From Cryptomeria japonica (lineage: Eukaryota; Streptophyta; Pinopsida; Cupressales; Cupressaceae): a stretch of DNA of 60,000 nucleotides. This document shows positions 23,762 to 35,221 of this stretch, in pieces. A program made the position numbers and the translations under genes. The first letter of the stretch is position 1. Every line of letters begins with the position of its first letter. Location: assembly GCF_030272615.1 (NCBI RefSeq), contig NC_081412.1, positions 697,312,156 through 697,372,155 of the forward strand, read 5' to 3'. The notes under the pieces were generated by a model. That model had not been told where the DNA came from, ran no database searches, and saw nothing but the letters and a program-made list of their open reading frames with translations.

Positions 23762-23884
23762 GTAAGTCAACCTTTTTGACCACTTTTGGATTTTTTATTT
23801 TGTCATTTTTTATCATGTTTTTAATTTTGTCATGCGGATTTGCCGGTTTAGCGCTTCAGGGTCAAAGCGCAACACATACGATAG

Positions 23885-24300
23885 GTTTCATAGTGCGTAG
23901 GTTTTAATAAAATAGGTGGCATTCAAAAAGTTTAGGGTAGCGCAACGGTAAATTAGGGTAGTGCTTAGGATAAGTTTAGCGCATTGGGATAACAGGGTAG
24001 CACAGAGGGAAAAATGTGTAGCACGTAGGAGATACCTAGCGCATAGGGTTTTTAGGGTATTGCATTGGTAGGCTTAGGTAGCTTGTAGTTATACCCTAGC
24101 ATAGCGGGGAAGTAGCACAAGAGCCAAGTAGGATAGCGCATAGGGTAGTTTTAGCGCTTGGGGTACGTTAGGTGGCGCAAAAATAGGATAGGATAGCGCA
24201 TAGGTGCTGGCTAGTGCATAGGATGGATTGGGTAGTGCTTTGAGAGGACATGGTAGCACATAGTAAGCAGTTTAGCGCATAGACAAGCTTTTTTAGTGCA
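23885..24300. repeat. Degenerate TAGCGCATAGGG repeats
   Basis: About twenty scattered copies of TAGCGCATAGG and variants (TAGTGCATAGG, TAGCACATAG, TAGCGCTTGG) are spaced about 15-30 bp apart. The reverse complement, TATGCGCTAA, recurs in element B's 5' leader at 52510-52880. Confidence 0.75.
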
Positions 24301-24567
24301 TGGGGAAATTTTTTTGGTAAAGGGTGTTTTTTTGGATGAAGAAAATTTGTAGTGTTGATGCCAGTTCTGCCAAGATGGGTGCAAATTGTCAGTCTGCGTG
24401 CCTGTTGTCTTTGTTTTAATAAGTTTGTCCAATAGGAGTTTCGATATAACTTGATTTGATTTGCAATGTTTCAAGTTAATATATGCTGATTTGATATGAT
24501 GTGGCTTTTGATAGGGATGGTGTATATGAACTTGATTTGATAGGGATTGTTTCAAGTTGATATATAT

Positions 24568-24770
24568 GTTGAACTTGAGTTGTTTTACAAGCTGCAATGA
24601 TTGTGGAACTTGAGTTGTGTTACAAGTTGATATGGATGCGAAACTTGAGTTGTTTTACAAGTTGCAATGAATGTGAAACTTGATTTGTGTTACAAGCTAA
24701 TATGATTGTGAAACTTGAGTAGTGTTACAAGCTGATATGAGTTGATATGAAAATGGACTGATATGATGTG
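24568..24770. repeat. 35-bp minisatellite
   Basis: About five units of the form AACTTGAGTTGTTTTACAAG plus 15 bp (CTGCAATGATTGTGG and variants), with the last unit expanded. It lies inside the proposed PMD intron. Confidence 0.8.
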
Positions 24771-24868
24771 GAACTTGATTAGATTTTCAAAGTTTCAAGT
24801 TTTGATATGAATTTGATTTTGATATCTATGTTTTGATGAGGAAACTAATATTGGACTTGTTTTGCTAG

Positions 24869-26900
24869 ATGACAGGAGCACATTGGAGTGGTTCAGTTGC
24901 GAGAGCGATTTCTGAGACCGTGGTCATTAATACCATGATTGACACAGGCAGACAAAGATATTATTAAGAGGTGTGGTCTCTCCTCATTGTTAGAGATGCC
25001 TCGGTTTATCGTGAATCGGTGTTTATTGACAACATTAGCTGAGAGGTGGCACAGTGATACAAACACCTTTCATTTGGCGACAGGCGAGATCACAGTCACG
25101 CCTGAGGATTGCTATCGGATTTTGTGGATGCGTGGTAGGGGCGCTATTACCCTATGAGAAGACTAAGGAGGGTGGTACAGAGGCACTGCGCCGGATTCTG
25201 TAGGATGACACAGTTTGCAGATACGAGATCCCTTGGTAGGAGTTCCTAGATTTGGATTACGCTCCCCTACCCTCAGTGTTGGCAAGTTTATAAGTGGTTT
25301 CTTATGTCCCGAACGTAGGTCAAAGGGGCTGGTAGTGGGATGGGGATAAGTTTTGGAGGACATGGTGACACAGGGTCACCACTTTGCATGGGGGTCGGCT
25401 ATCCTGGCTCACTTATACAGGGATTTACATTAGGTAGTATACTTGGGCTATAGCATTTTATCAGCTGGAGTGACACTGCTACAAGTATGGGCATGGGAGC
25501 ATATTCCTGCAGCGAGGCCACTGGTGGATAGAGATAGGCATGTTGGGTGTGCGTACGCATACGGATACCGAGGGATAGTTGTCTAGCATAAGCTGGGCAA
25601 GCTAGAGCACTAGAGGAGAGTGTTGGATGATATTGATACGGTCGTTTGGTGACCATATACAGGTTGTGAGGTATGGGCAGAGGATGGGATGGAGATGCCT
25701 TATTTTTACATGTCCAGGTATTTGATAGGGTGGACGTCCTTTATTATTGAGAGGTTTCTACATAGTCGGGTGCTATGGTAGTATGGTCGACAACAGGGGA
25801 TTCCACAGGGAGCATGCCTATATGCTCGACGGAGACAGGACATTTCGGATTGGGGACCTACGATTGATAGCGCGGTGGCCGTGGAGGAGTTCTTTCATTT
25901 AACCGGCTAGATTTAGGATTATGCCCCTGAGATAGTTGATGCAGGGATGACTGATGAGTTTGCAGGTTTTTTTGCAGTGCGTGCAGTGGCCAGGATATCG
26001 GATCCAGTGGAGATGATTCCCGCTTTCAATGATGATGAGGATGATCATCCTGAGAGGCTAGGGAGACGGGGAGAGGTGGGTGAGGAGGTAGATGGGGGAG
26101 GTGGTGATGGAGGAGGAGACGATGGCGGAGATGGTGGAGGAAGAGGCCAAGGTTGGCGAGGGGATAGGGGGAGATTGGATCGGGGGAGGAGAGGAGATAG
26201 GGGTGGAGATGGTGGTGATAGAGGCATATGGGTGGAGAGAGAAGTGCAGCGGGTTACGATGGATAGAGGGAGAGGAGGGTTGGCTATCAGAGCTGGGGGT
26301 GAGGAGAGGGTTGGGGAGGTGATAGTGGCAGTGGAAGGGTATGATGATGTCAGATGACCGACCTAGAGGAGGAGGCCAGATGTGCTACCTCCACTAGCAC
26401 CAAGAGCAGGCAGAGGGACAGGGGGTACCCCTTCATAGGTACCCCTGTAGATGCGGATTGTGACGCATCTAGAGGATGCACATATTAGATCTCTGCAATT
26501 GTCAGTGCAACAGTTGCATACACAGTTGTTGGCAGATCAATGTCAAATTACTCAACTGACCACAGACCATGATACTAAGATAGAGCGTCAGGGTCGAGCA
26601 GAGGAGCTCGCAGTGAGTTTGTAGAGAGCTACAACATGTGGCCTGATGAGAGACACCTTGAGAGAGCTGGATTTGAGAGCCAAGGAGGCAGAGTACTACC
26701 GGCATCATTATAAGGATGCGGTTCCCAGGGAGCGTCGAGTGCAAAGTTTTATAGTGTCAAGATCTAGTCGATCTCGAGAGTCTGGGTCAAGGACAGAGAG
26801 CAAAGGCATGATAGGGCCTCCTAGACATGATCCACCTGGAGATCCAGGTGCTGGGACATCTGTAGCAAGACCGTCTCCCTCAAGAGATAGTCATACCTGA
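24869..26900 (+). pseudogene. Plant mobile domain (PMD) protein, antisense within element B
   Basis: One frame, 24939-26900, gives about 650 codons with roughly 20 in-frame stops and no frameshift. It starts with a PMD: LRERFLRPWSL, TQADKDIIKRCGLSSLLEM, then AERWHSDTNTFHLATGE and TVTPEDCYRIL. Later come LDLDYAPLPSVL, WAEDGMEMPYFYMSRYLI and DWGPTIDSAVAVEEFF. The C-terminal part has an acidic stretch, a Gly/Arg/Asp-rich region (about 26090-26230), a helical coiled-coil-like segment and a Ser/Arg-rich tail. PMD proteins (MAIN/MAIL1 type) act in plant gene and transposon silencing, and PMD copies are known in gypsy elements. Most stops look like C-to-T changes. One or two bases are shifted near 24890. 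It is inactive. Confidence 0.85.
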
Positions 26901-26980
26901 GAGACATTGTCTCTATTATATTTTGATCATTTTGTTGTATTGGCACAAACATGACATATTTTGTACATTGATCATTCTTT

Positions 26981-26982
<2 letters not shown>

Positions 26983-27071
<89 letters not shown>
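26983..27071. repeat. (AT)n microsatellite
   Basis: About 44 uninterrupted AT units directly downstream of the PMD gene. Any open frame across it is an Ile-Tyr artefact. Confidence 0.98.
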
Positions 27072-27073
<2 letters not shown>

Positions 27074-27199
27074 CACCATTTTCTTTGATCCTCATGTGAT
27101 GTGTTATGGATGGTGCTTTCTATATGCTTGTGATTATTTTATGATGATGCAATGCTTAGATGGATGTATGTGATGTGATATGTGACGAATATGATGTGA

Positions 27200-27500
27200 T
27201 AATGCATGATGTTATGAGATGCATCTTGAAAATGAGATGCATGATAATGATATGCTGTGAGATGTATCTTGAAAATGAGATGTATGATAATGATATGCTG
27301 TGAGATGTATCTTGAAGATGAGATGTATGATAATGATATGATGTGAGATTAAGATTTTAAAATGATATGTATGATAATGATATGCTGTGAGATATATCTT
27401 GAAAATGAGATGTATGATAATGATATGTTGTGGGTTGTATCTTGAAAATGAGATGTATGATAATGATATGCCGTGAGATTAAGATTTTAAAATGATGTGA
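27200..27500. repeat. 43-bp minisatellite
   Basis: About seven units with the core GAGATGTATCTTGAAAATGA followed by GATGTATGATAATGATATG. Two units have a variant AGATTAAGATTTTAAAATGA. Confidence 0.9.
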
Positions 27501-27597
27501 CTAATTGTAAAACAATATGAAACTATTTATAAAATGATATGCAACTAATTATAAAATGATATGCAACTAATTGTAAAATGATATACAACTAATTGTT
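27501..27597. repeat. ~22-bp repeats
   Basis: Four to five units of TAAAATGATATGCAACTAAT and variants follow directly on the 43-bp array. Confidence 0.85.
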
Positions 27598-28546
27598 TTG
27601 AGCATCCTCATTTTGCATTTGTCATCCTTGTATAGCCACATGTTGTTTGCTTTCTTTATAGGTATCATCATTGAGCATTGATTTGTTTTGGGATATGTTG
27701 AAAATTTATACAAGCATAATGGTATAATTGAACCATAATGACCTGAGAAAAATTTACATGATTTTTGATTTTGCAAGATAGCACAAGTGTCAAGGTATAA
27801 TTGAACCAAGATGACCTGTGTGCGGATTGCGTATAAATAGATAAGATTAAACCATTTGTATGCGTAAGGTGGAATCGTGTCTTCAGTGATATGTTGTGAA
27901 TCACATCTTGAGACAAGTATTGACAGAGTACAAATGATCGCCTCACAGACAGAAAACTAAAAAAAAATTGGAGTCCCCACAACTTTCTCTAGCTTGATGC
28001 ATCATTGAGAGAATGTAGAAGATCCAATAGTTCAAAAAGTTTTAAGTGCAAGACTAGTCAAACTTTATGCAAGATGAAACATTTGATACTTCAGAAAATC
28101 ATCCATCATATTTTGTGAATCCCGTTAAGTGACCAATGTGTGGTGTTTGTGATTGCTGAGTTTTGTTTGCTGGATATGATGTTCTGAGTTTGCGACAAGT
28201 TTTTTACAGCTTGAGTGTGCTACAAGTTTTGATTAATACTTCCCCTAGTTGGGTGTTCCTCTTAATGTAGATATGTATAGGGATTACCAAGCCATGGTGA
28301 GATGCGGTGAAAGGATATGATGATAAACCAGGATAGTGACTATGCTAAGTATGTTCTGGATGGATATTATGATAAAAATATAGGGCAATGACCGGTAGTG
28401 TTTTACTAGATATAATGGTATGGATATAGATAGAGGAGCTGTCCTCTCACAATAGCGCCTGTTTGCCAGTTTTTCACCAGTTTCTTTTATTGTACCTTTT
28501 TATTTGCCTTTTCTTGATTTTTTGACTTTTCCGTGCATTAGATTAC
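27598..28546 (-). other. Untranslated region downstream of element B integrase
   Basis: No gene was seen on either strand. The sequence is unique apart from a short repeated GGTATAATTGAACCA(A/T)(A/G)ATGACCTG (27721-27745 and 27796-27820). Confidence 0.5.
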
Positions 28547-29350
28547 TCAAGTGTAGTATTTCTTTAGATGGATGTTGTTAGTTGGTTTGTCAAGCACATA
28601 TCCCTCTGAAGTTGTTAGCTGATAGGTGCCTGATCCATAGGTTGATATGATGACATAGGGACCTAACCAATTAGGTTCAAATTTCCCTTTCTTTTCCCGA
28701 TCCTGCTGATTCCTAGGATTTTCCTTGAGTACTAGGTCACCAATTTTAAAAATTTTGGGAATGACCTTGTGGTTGTAGCTCCTGCACATACATTACTGAT
28801 ATGCTTTGAGATGAGTGTAGGCACGTTGACGTCTTTCATCTAGAAGCTTGAGCTCTTGCAGTCGATTAACTCGATACTCTTCATCTAGAATTTGGCCTTT
28901 TAAAGAGACTCTAAGAGATGGAATTTCTACCTCTAGGGGTAAAATAGCTTCAGATCCATATACCAATGAATATGGTGTAGCTCCCGTTGGTGTGCGAATG
29001 CTAGTTCTGTATGCCCAAAGTGTTGGATTAAGTTGTACATGCCAATCTTTGCTAGCATCATTCACTATTTTCTTTAGGATTTTCAAAATTGTCTTGTTGG
29101 ATGCTTATGCTTGACCATTTACCTGTGGGTAGAAGGTGTAGAAAAACAACGTTGGAATTTGAATTTTTCACATATCTCTCGCACATTTTGGTTCTTGAAA
29201 GGTCATCCATTATCTATGATGATGGAGCTTGGAATGCCATATCTGTAGATCAGATAATTAAGGATAAAAGAGGCTATTTGTTTCCCAGTTATTGTGGTCA
29301 TGGGGACCGCTTCAATCCACTTGGTAAAGTATTCTATTGCAGTTATAATG
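28547..29350 (-). pseudogene. Integrase, 3' part, element B
   Basis: Downstream of the F insertion, one minus-strand reading gives the rest of the integrase core: TAIEYFTKWIEA, a second catalytic Asp in SIIIDNG, then NPTLWAYRTSIRTPTGATP. The C-terminal domain follows (GDLVLKENP, FEPNWLGPYVI) and ends at HLKKYYT. Stops replace residues just after DNG, in the region of the catalytic Glu, and near 28790. The core is cut by copia element F at the TAATG duplication; the 5' part lies at 36169-36445. Confidence 0.88.
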
Positions 29351-30262
29351 TGTTAGGATTCCCACAAATACTGAGAGGGGGGGTGAATCAGTATCTGACC
29401 GGTAATGAAATTTTATTAAGATAGAACATGCAGAACATAAAGTAACAGTATACCGATATGCAAGAATTAATGTAATTAACAGAATCAAAAACATCCACAT
29501 GAAAAGAACACCATGACACAAGATGTTTAACGAGGAAACCCGGTGTGGGAAAAACCTTGGTGGGATTTGTGACCCAAAATATTCACTTACTGGCCAATAA
29601 GAGAATATTACTTACAATAGGGGCCTGCACATGCAGGAAGGCCAACTACCTAGAGCACACTGCTCAATAAGAAGTCACACTGACTTACAATGAGGATTAT
29701 ACAAATTCAATATTCTGTACTGCTTTATAATAGCTCTTCAATGCCAGATTCAGTACCAGTTCTTGCTCTGTTCTTTACATATACCCTTGACCTATAATTC
29801 GCACATTAGGTCTGCCTAGTAATTTTTTTTATGCTTTCTATCCATGTCTTACAAATGTCTACAATGATCTCTTTTATATACAAGAGTCATTTTACAATTT
29901 GCCAAGTCAGCTTACAATAATAAACAAAATATTACATATCAAAAATCATGTCGGCCTCTGTGCCGGTATACATCTTTTCTTCTGTGCCGGTGTACATCTT
30001 TTCTTTTGTGCCGGTGTACATCTTTTCTTCTATGCCGGTGCCGGTGTCGGTGTAGAGTGATCTTGCTGACGCCGGTGCACTGTCTTGCTTGAATAATGCT
30101 TTCCCTGTAGAATGTCTTGTCGGTGCCATAGGATTGCAAGGTTGCTTGTGTAATGCTTTGCCGGTATAATGTCTTGCCGGTGCCATAGGATTGCAAGGTT
30201 TCCATCAATGACAAAACCTTCAATCACACACAATGTCTCATTGGAGTGTCCATATGCCAACA
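29351..30262 (-). repeat. 3' LTR of element F
   Basis: The 912-bp LTR has plus-strand edges TGTTAGGATTCCC and CATATGCCAACA. It carries three copies of a 24-bp repeat (TGTGCCGGTGTACATC core, about 29956-30028) and two of a 57-bp repeat (starts at 30112 and 30169). Copy numbers differ from the 5' LTR. Confidence 0.95.
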
Positions 30263-30425
30263 ATCTCCCCCTTTGGCATTGATGGCAACACTCATGAGAA
30301 ATTCCAAAAAGATGTCAAAAAATGTGTAGACCAAAAAATTTACCAAAAAAAAGTGAGTGACTCCCCCTGAGCATATGATCCCTGTGTTTTTTAATTATCT
30401 CATCCTACTACTCCCCCTTTGGCAT
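30263..30425 (-). other. Duplicated polypurine tracts of element F
   Basis: On the minus strand ATGCCAAAGGGGGAGAT abuts the LTR (30263-30279). A second copy, ATGCCAAAGGGGGAG, lies at about 30411-30425. Repeated tracts of this exact type are a known feature of Sireviruses and recur in element E. Confidence 0.85.
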
Positions 30426-30471
30426 CAATGACAAAGGTTAGTAGAGTTTGTAGTTATACCAGTCTATAACC

Positions 30472-33400
30472 TCAACCTTGTAGCTGGGTAGTTATTATCT
30501 AAAAAAGATCTCCCAAAATTAGGTTTATACCATCCATAAACTTCTTACTGTCTTTTATTGTTGTCTCAGTTCTTTTTATAGTGCCCGTGAGATGCTGCAA
30601 ATGCTCTGCTGGTGTTTTACTTCCCTGTGTTAATGCCTCTGAAATTTCCTTTCGCAGAGATGCTAAATAGTCCAATCTTGGACTTAGTTTAGATCTCAAA
30701 TGTTTTGCCTTGTTTATTATTCTCTCTTTCTCTTTTTCCAATTTGAGCAATTCTTCCTCAAAATTTGCTATCTTCTTTTCAAAAACTGATAATGAATCAG
30801 GTGAGTTGACAAAATTGTCTGCAAGTTTATTTATCTCATCCTGTGCCTTGCTTATTTTCTTGTCAATATCTACAGTCAAAAGGTTTGTTTTACATGTATC
30901 TTTATATAGATTCTTGTACTCTTTTAACAAACTACACAGTTCCGGTAGAAGTGTGTCAAAATCTTTGTTACACTTCTTTATTCCTTCCTCAAAGAATTTC
31001 TATTTCTCCTTTTCTACAATTTCCTTTACAGATTCTACCTTTATTTGCTCAAAATTTCTAGAAATATATTTACATAGTGTATCCAACTGTCCTAAAGAAT
31101 CTTTATTGTCTATGTTACAATTAGGAGCTATTGATTTCAAAAATGGGATTGAATCATCTATTGCTTTGTAAGCTTGTGAGCTATAATCAGTTATTTTCTT
31201 GATGGATTCAATTAATACCTCAGTTACATTTGATGGTGACCCAACAAACTGAGTACCGGTGGAAGTGACCATGCTTGTATTGACCTCTGGCAGGTCAGTT
31301 TGTGTCTGCATTTCCTTAAGCACTAGTTTTCCTGCTTCATTTCTTACCAGTGGCATCTATTCTGGAGCCTTTAGCTCTGTTGGTTTCTCTGTTTATGTTT
31401 CAAATTCCATCTTTTTCCCTGTATCCGCTATCGGTTGCTCTGTATTTCCTGTTGCCGGAGGCTCACTAGCCATATCTGTCTTATCTGTTGTATCTTTATC
31501 TACCACTATGTTGATCTTCTCAGTATCAACATTCATAGTATATAGGACTTCAGGATTAGGATTATTATCCTCTACATCCATACTCTCAACTGTCGGTTGG
31601 TTTTCAGTAGTTGTTGATTTTACCAGTGGAGTATTTAAAGGAGGTGGGGGTAAGTTGTCTCTAACCTTGATACTTGGTGGTCCACCAACTTTACCTTTCC
31701 CCTTGTCTTTATCTTTCTGATAAACTTTAATAGGCTTGGGATTCCTATATTCTTCTTGTTTTTCTTTTTCAACCAAAAATATGTCCCAACCATTTTCTGT
31801 TTCCTCTGAAACCTCTGTAACTCTACCTGCCATCAGTGAAATTTGCCGGTGTGCAGTGGAAAAAACTGTCCGGTTAGCTTGAGCTATCAGATCATCAATT
31901 TCTTTTGGGGAGTTTACCGAATATACTACAAGTAGTTTTTCTATTTTTATTTTCTTGTCCAGTTCAATTACTCCTTGCCTTCTGGCCTCAAGTCTTTTGT
32001 ATAAGTCATCAGGAATTTCATTTAAGACTTGCAACAAAAACTTTTTAAACATGTCCATGTGTAATATTACACTCTCCTCAACTTGCCCTTTCTCATCATC
32101 CGATAGGATGTCATAAATTTTCCCTATGTTCTTCAGTTTTCCTTCCTCTGTGATCTCATTTAACAAAATTTCTAGAGGTGCCAAGTCAATTGTTGCCTTT
32201 TTCTTTTTCTTAGGGGTCAGCTTCCTTTTAGGTGTGACCTTTCTGACCAGAGATCTCATAGCTTGTTGCTTCTGCCTTGTCCTTCTAGGTGAAGGAGTGG
32301 TTGCTGGTGAGGGATCTCTTTTCCTAACAACTCTTTTAAAAGTTGCTGGTACATCTCCTTCTGAGGAAGTACCTACCGGTGATAGATGAGCTTCAGGTTG
32401 TGGGTCTGCCAACTCATCTTCAGTTATGCTAGTTTTCTTTAATATATCTTCCTTTATGGATTTTTCTTGTCTGGATCCTTTCCTCACAACTGCCTCAACC
32501 TTTTTCATTGTCTTCTTAGATTGAATTTGACTTTCTATGGTCTTAGCACTACCAAATACTTCTTCCTTTGGTTCATTGGGGGCTTCCAGAAGTGCTTTGG
32601 CATAAGTTTCCACTATGTGGTCATCTATTTCATATCCCATTTCTGTTACCCAGATTGTCCTAGGGATGACTGCTTCCATCCATATTTCATCCTTTTTTAT
32701 TACAAAACATATATCATCCTTGTATTTGTTGACAATTTCCTGTGATAGTCTGATTCTTTTGTTCATTCTGACATTTAGTGCTTGAAAATACTCATTGATA
32801 TTCTTTTCCTTGTTTTCACCCATGTTGTTGAATAAGTCTGATAATTATTTTCCTACCAATATGTCAAATCCAAAATCTTTATGTCCTATACTGGGAACCT
32901 GTTTTGTTATATGTAGCATTAAGCATATAAGTAAATTTCCAAATCTAAAAGTTCCTTTCTTATCCTTCTTGATTTTGCCTAAGTTATCAATCAACTCATC
33001 TTTTAACCATTCACATACATCATTTTTTGCATTTTCTTTTACCATATCATGAGCACTCTTAATGCATAAACTAGAAACTGAGTTGAGTCTATTTGCATGA
33101 GTTGCTTTGTACCCTAAATTCATGCTAACAAATCTAACATTTTTATCGGTCACATCATTAACCCTTAGAGACCTTCTGTTTGATGTTGCACCAGTTAAGT
33201 TCATTACTAGGTCATTGGAGACCTTCTTAGTCTTGTCGGGTCTGTTACCGATGGAAGTTTACCCTGTTACTGCTTTCATAGCTTCCTTTGTAATTTTGTG
33301 AACTGAATCAAGCCAAAAGAATGAACCATGTACCCTGCTTAAAACTATCCTAATCACTTCCTTGGGAAATTCAGGAATGCAAAGGATTTCAGTGAATCCT

Positions 33401-33687
33401 AGGGTTTCAACAACTTTATATTCAGGTTTTACATTTCTGGAATTGTCACATATAACAGTCTTATACATGTTTTTAATTTCTTCATCTCCTAATTCCTCTA
33501 TGTTGTAATGGATATAGATTCTAGGATCTTCTGCATAAACAACTCCTTTTGGAATTTGGGAAAAAGCACCTGTATTGTCATCTTTCTTAGCTACCTTGGG
33601 AACTAGCTGAAATACGGGCCTAGGGCATTTTATAACCTCGACTATTGTAGGGTTTGCTATGAATTCAAGTGCAGAGGAGGATGCCAT
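30472..33687 (-). pseudogene. ORF2: large protein of unknown function, element F
   Basis: From ATG at 33687 a single frame of 1,072 codons runs to TGA at 30472, with six in-frame stops (near 33259, 32842, 31391, 31357, 30997 and 30499) plus none by frameshift. Residues 1-280 form an ordered-looking domain (FFWLDSVHKITKEAMK, GYKATHANRLNSV, FRFGNLLICLMLHI). Around residue 480 is a Lys/Arg-rich, nuclear-signal-like stretch. The last 150 residues are a coiled coil (LLKLEKEKERIINKAK). There are no RT, integrase or protease motifs. Element E carries a close homologue. In Sireviruses an env-like ORF lies downstream of pol; ORF2 could be such a gene left after pol loss, but I see no signal peptide or membrane segment. 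Confidence 0.8.
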
Positions 33688-33825
33688 GATGATAAATACC
33701 TTTTTTTGCCTTTGGATGGATTGATTGCTGAAATGCTTTGCCTCTTTGCTCGAAATGCCTTAGCTCTGGAGATTTCGCGCTCTTTGAATGTTTGAATGAT
33801 CGGTGAAGTGAAATGGAGCCAAAAC

Positions 33826-33840
33826 CTTATTTTATAAAGT
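33826..33840 (-). promoter_or_regulatory. Internal TATA-like box upstream of ORF2, element F
   Basis: On the minus strand CTTTATAAAATAAGG lies about 140 bp before the ORF2 ATG and just ahead of GTTTTGGCTCCATTTCA, which is also conserved in element E at the same spacing. It may drive a separate ORF2 transcript. Confidence 0.45.
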
Positions 33841-33992
33841 CTTTTCTGCAACCTACCACATTAATTGCTTGCCGGTAATGTATTAGCTTAACTTTATTTG
33901 TCGGTAATGAGTGATTTTCAACTTCTTTTCTCTAACCGAGGGAATAATAGCACATGTGTCATTAGATTGCCAAACCCTCAAGATATTTTTCT

Positions 33993-35150
33993 TCAATTAG
34001 ATAAAGAACTTCCTGCCAGCGGAGCATTGCTCTGTCCTGTCGGTGGAGCATCATATTGTCTTGCTGGTGGAGCATTTGTTGGTTCTACCGGTGGAGGAGT
34101 ATCTCCAATATTTAGATCAGCTTTTCTAATCCATTTCTTTGAGAATTCTTGCTTAACCTCTTCAACCTTTTCTTTACCTTTCAAGCTAGTACTTTTGTTG
34201 TCTACCGGTGTACCTTTACTTCTCCAAAATTTAGCAATATGACCAATCTTGTTACATGCATTACAAGTTACATTATTTTTCTGAATAGCTTTCCCATAAC
34301 CTATGCCGGTTTGTGTTCTGCATTGATTTGATAAATGTCCAAATCTTCCACAAACATAACATCTTACATTCATTTTGTAGTTTTCAGAGTTATGACCAAT
34401 TTTGTTGCATTTGGAGCATTGACCGGTGGGAGGATTGATATTCTGATAATTCCTAGATGTACATTCGTTTGCCCTATGACCATATTTATTACAGTTAAAG
34501 CATTTTCCATTGAATTTGTAAGTATTAGGAGGTCTTATCGATTTGCTGTGATCTTGAGTATTTGCAGTACCGGAGCTTTCTCCAACTTCAAATCCAATTC
34601 CAGAAGTGTCACCTTTGGGTTTTTGATTCTTCAATAAGGTACCAAGTTCTTCTGAGCTTTTCTTGAATTTTTCTTTGTGTTGATTTGCAGTTTCCAATTC
34701 CCTTTCCAAGATTTCTTTTTGTCTCATTAGTTCATTCGAGTCATTCTGAGTATGCTTCAGATCTGTCTTCAACATGTCATTTTCATAGCTAAGTCTTGTG
34801 TTCTCATTTGTTGCATCACTTAGTCTTCTGGTCAATTCTTCTTCATTCTTCTTTCTATCCTCAATCTCTTTGCAAAATCTCATAGTCATATCCTGCATTT
34901 CATTTTTTGTTGTCATGATCTCTTGTTTCAATTTGCTTATCATATCATTAAGTGATTCCTTTTCATCATTCTCATTTTACAATTTTTCCCAAAGTTCTCT
35001 TCTCTTATTTCTTGTAATAGTAAGATTTTCTTGAAGTGCCTGAATGATATCCTGAGCTGCTTTTAAATCATCTTCTAATTTGATATTTTTCAACTTCTCT
35101 GTATCATAGTCAGTAAGAGCTCCTTCAAGTTGCTTCATTAGATTTTTCAT
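33993..35150 (-). pseudogene. Gag with coiled coil and zinc knuckles, element F
   Basis: A frame of 386 codons runs from ATG at 35150 to a stop at 33993, broken by one in-frame TAA near 34977. The first 210 residues are predicted coiled coil (ERELETANQHKEKFKKSSEE). Then come CCHC-type knuckles: CFNCNKYGHRANEC, CSKCNKIGHNSENY (last Cys replaced), CYVCGRFGHLSNQC and a degraded fourth, CNACNKIGHIAKFW. The C-terminal tail is Pro-rich. Binding of element RNA is the family role. The length equals that in element E exactly. Confidence 0.88.
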
Positions 35151-35206
35151 CTTTACCGGTGTCAAGATCTTCCTCAAGCTATTAAGCTTCTGAAAATAGA
35201 GGACCA

Positions 35207-35219
35207 GGCTTTGATACCA
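35207..35219 (-). other. Primer binding site of element F
   Basis: On the minus strand, after the LTR end CCTAACA and two bases, comes TGGTATCAAAGCC. It matches the initiator-Met tRNA site TGGTATCAGAGCC of element E except for one base. Confidence 0.85.
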
Positions 35220-35221
35220 AT

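Larger units (their letters stand above)
23762..24868 (+). other. Probable intron of the antisense PMD unit
   Basis: It begins GTAAGT and ends TTGTTTTGCTAG, 1,107 bp, immediately before the point where PMD homology begins. The interior is non-coding and repetitive: TAGCGCATA-type repeats (23885-24300), then a 35-bp repeat array. Good donor and acceptor signals exactly at the edge of the coding homology support an intron; no transcript evidence is available here. Confidence 0.5.

Noticed and set aside
25947-26322. Independent Gly- or Glu-rich proteins near 26.1 kb
   Set aside because: The Gly-rich stretch is the in-frame continuation of the PMD gene; the overlapping frames are shadows.
26961-27173. 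Open frame across the AT repeat
   Set aside because: Translation is an Ile-Tyr repeat created by the microsatellite.
31259-34637. Plus-strand open frames within element F
   Set aside because: They are shadows of gag and ORF2 on the minus strand.
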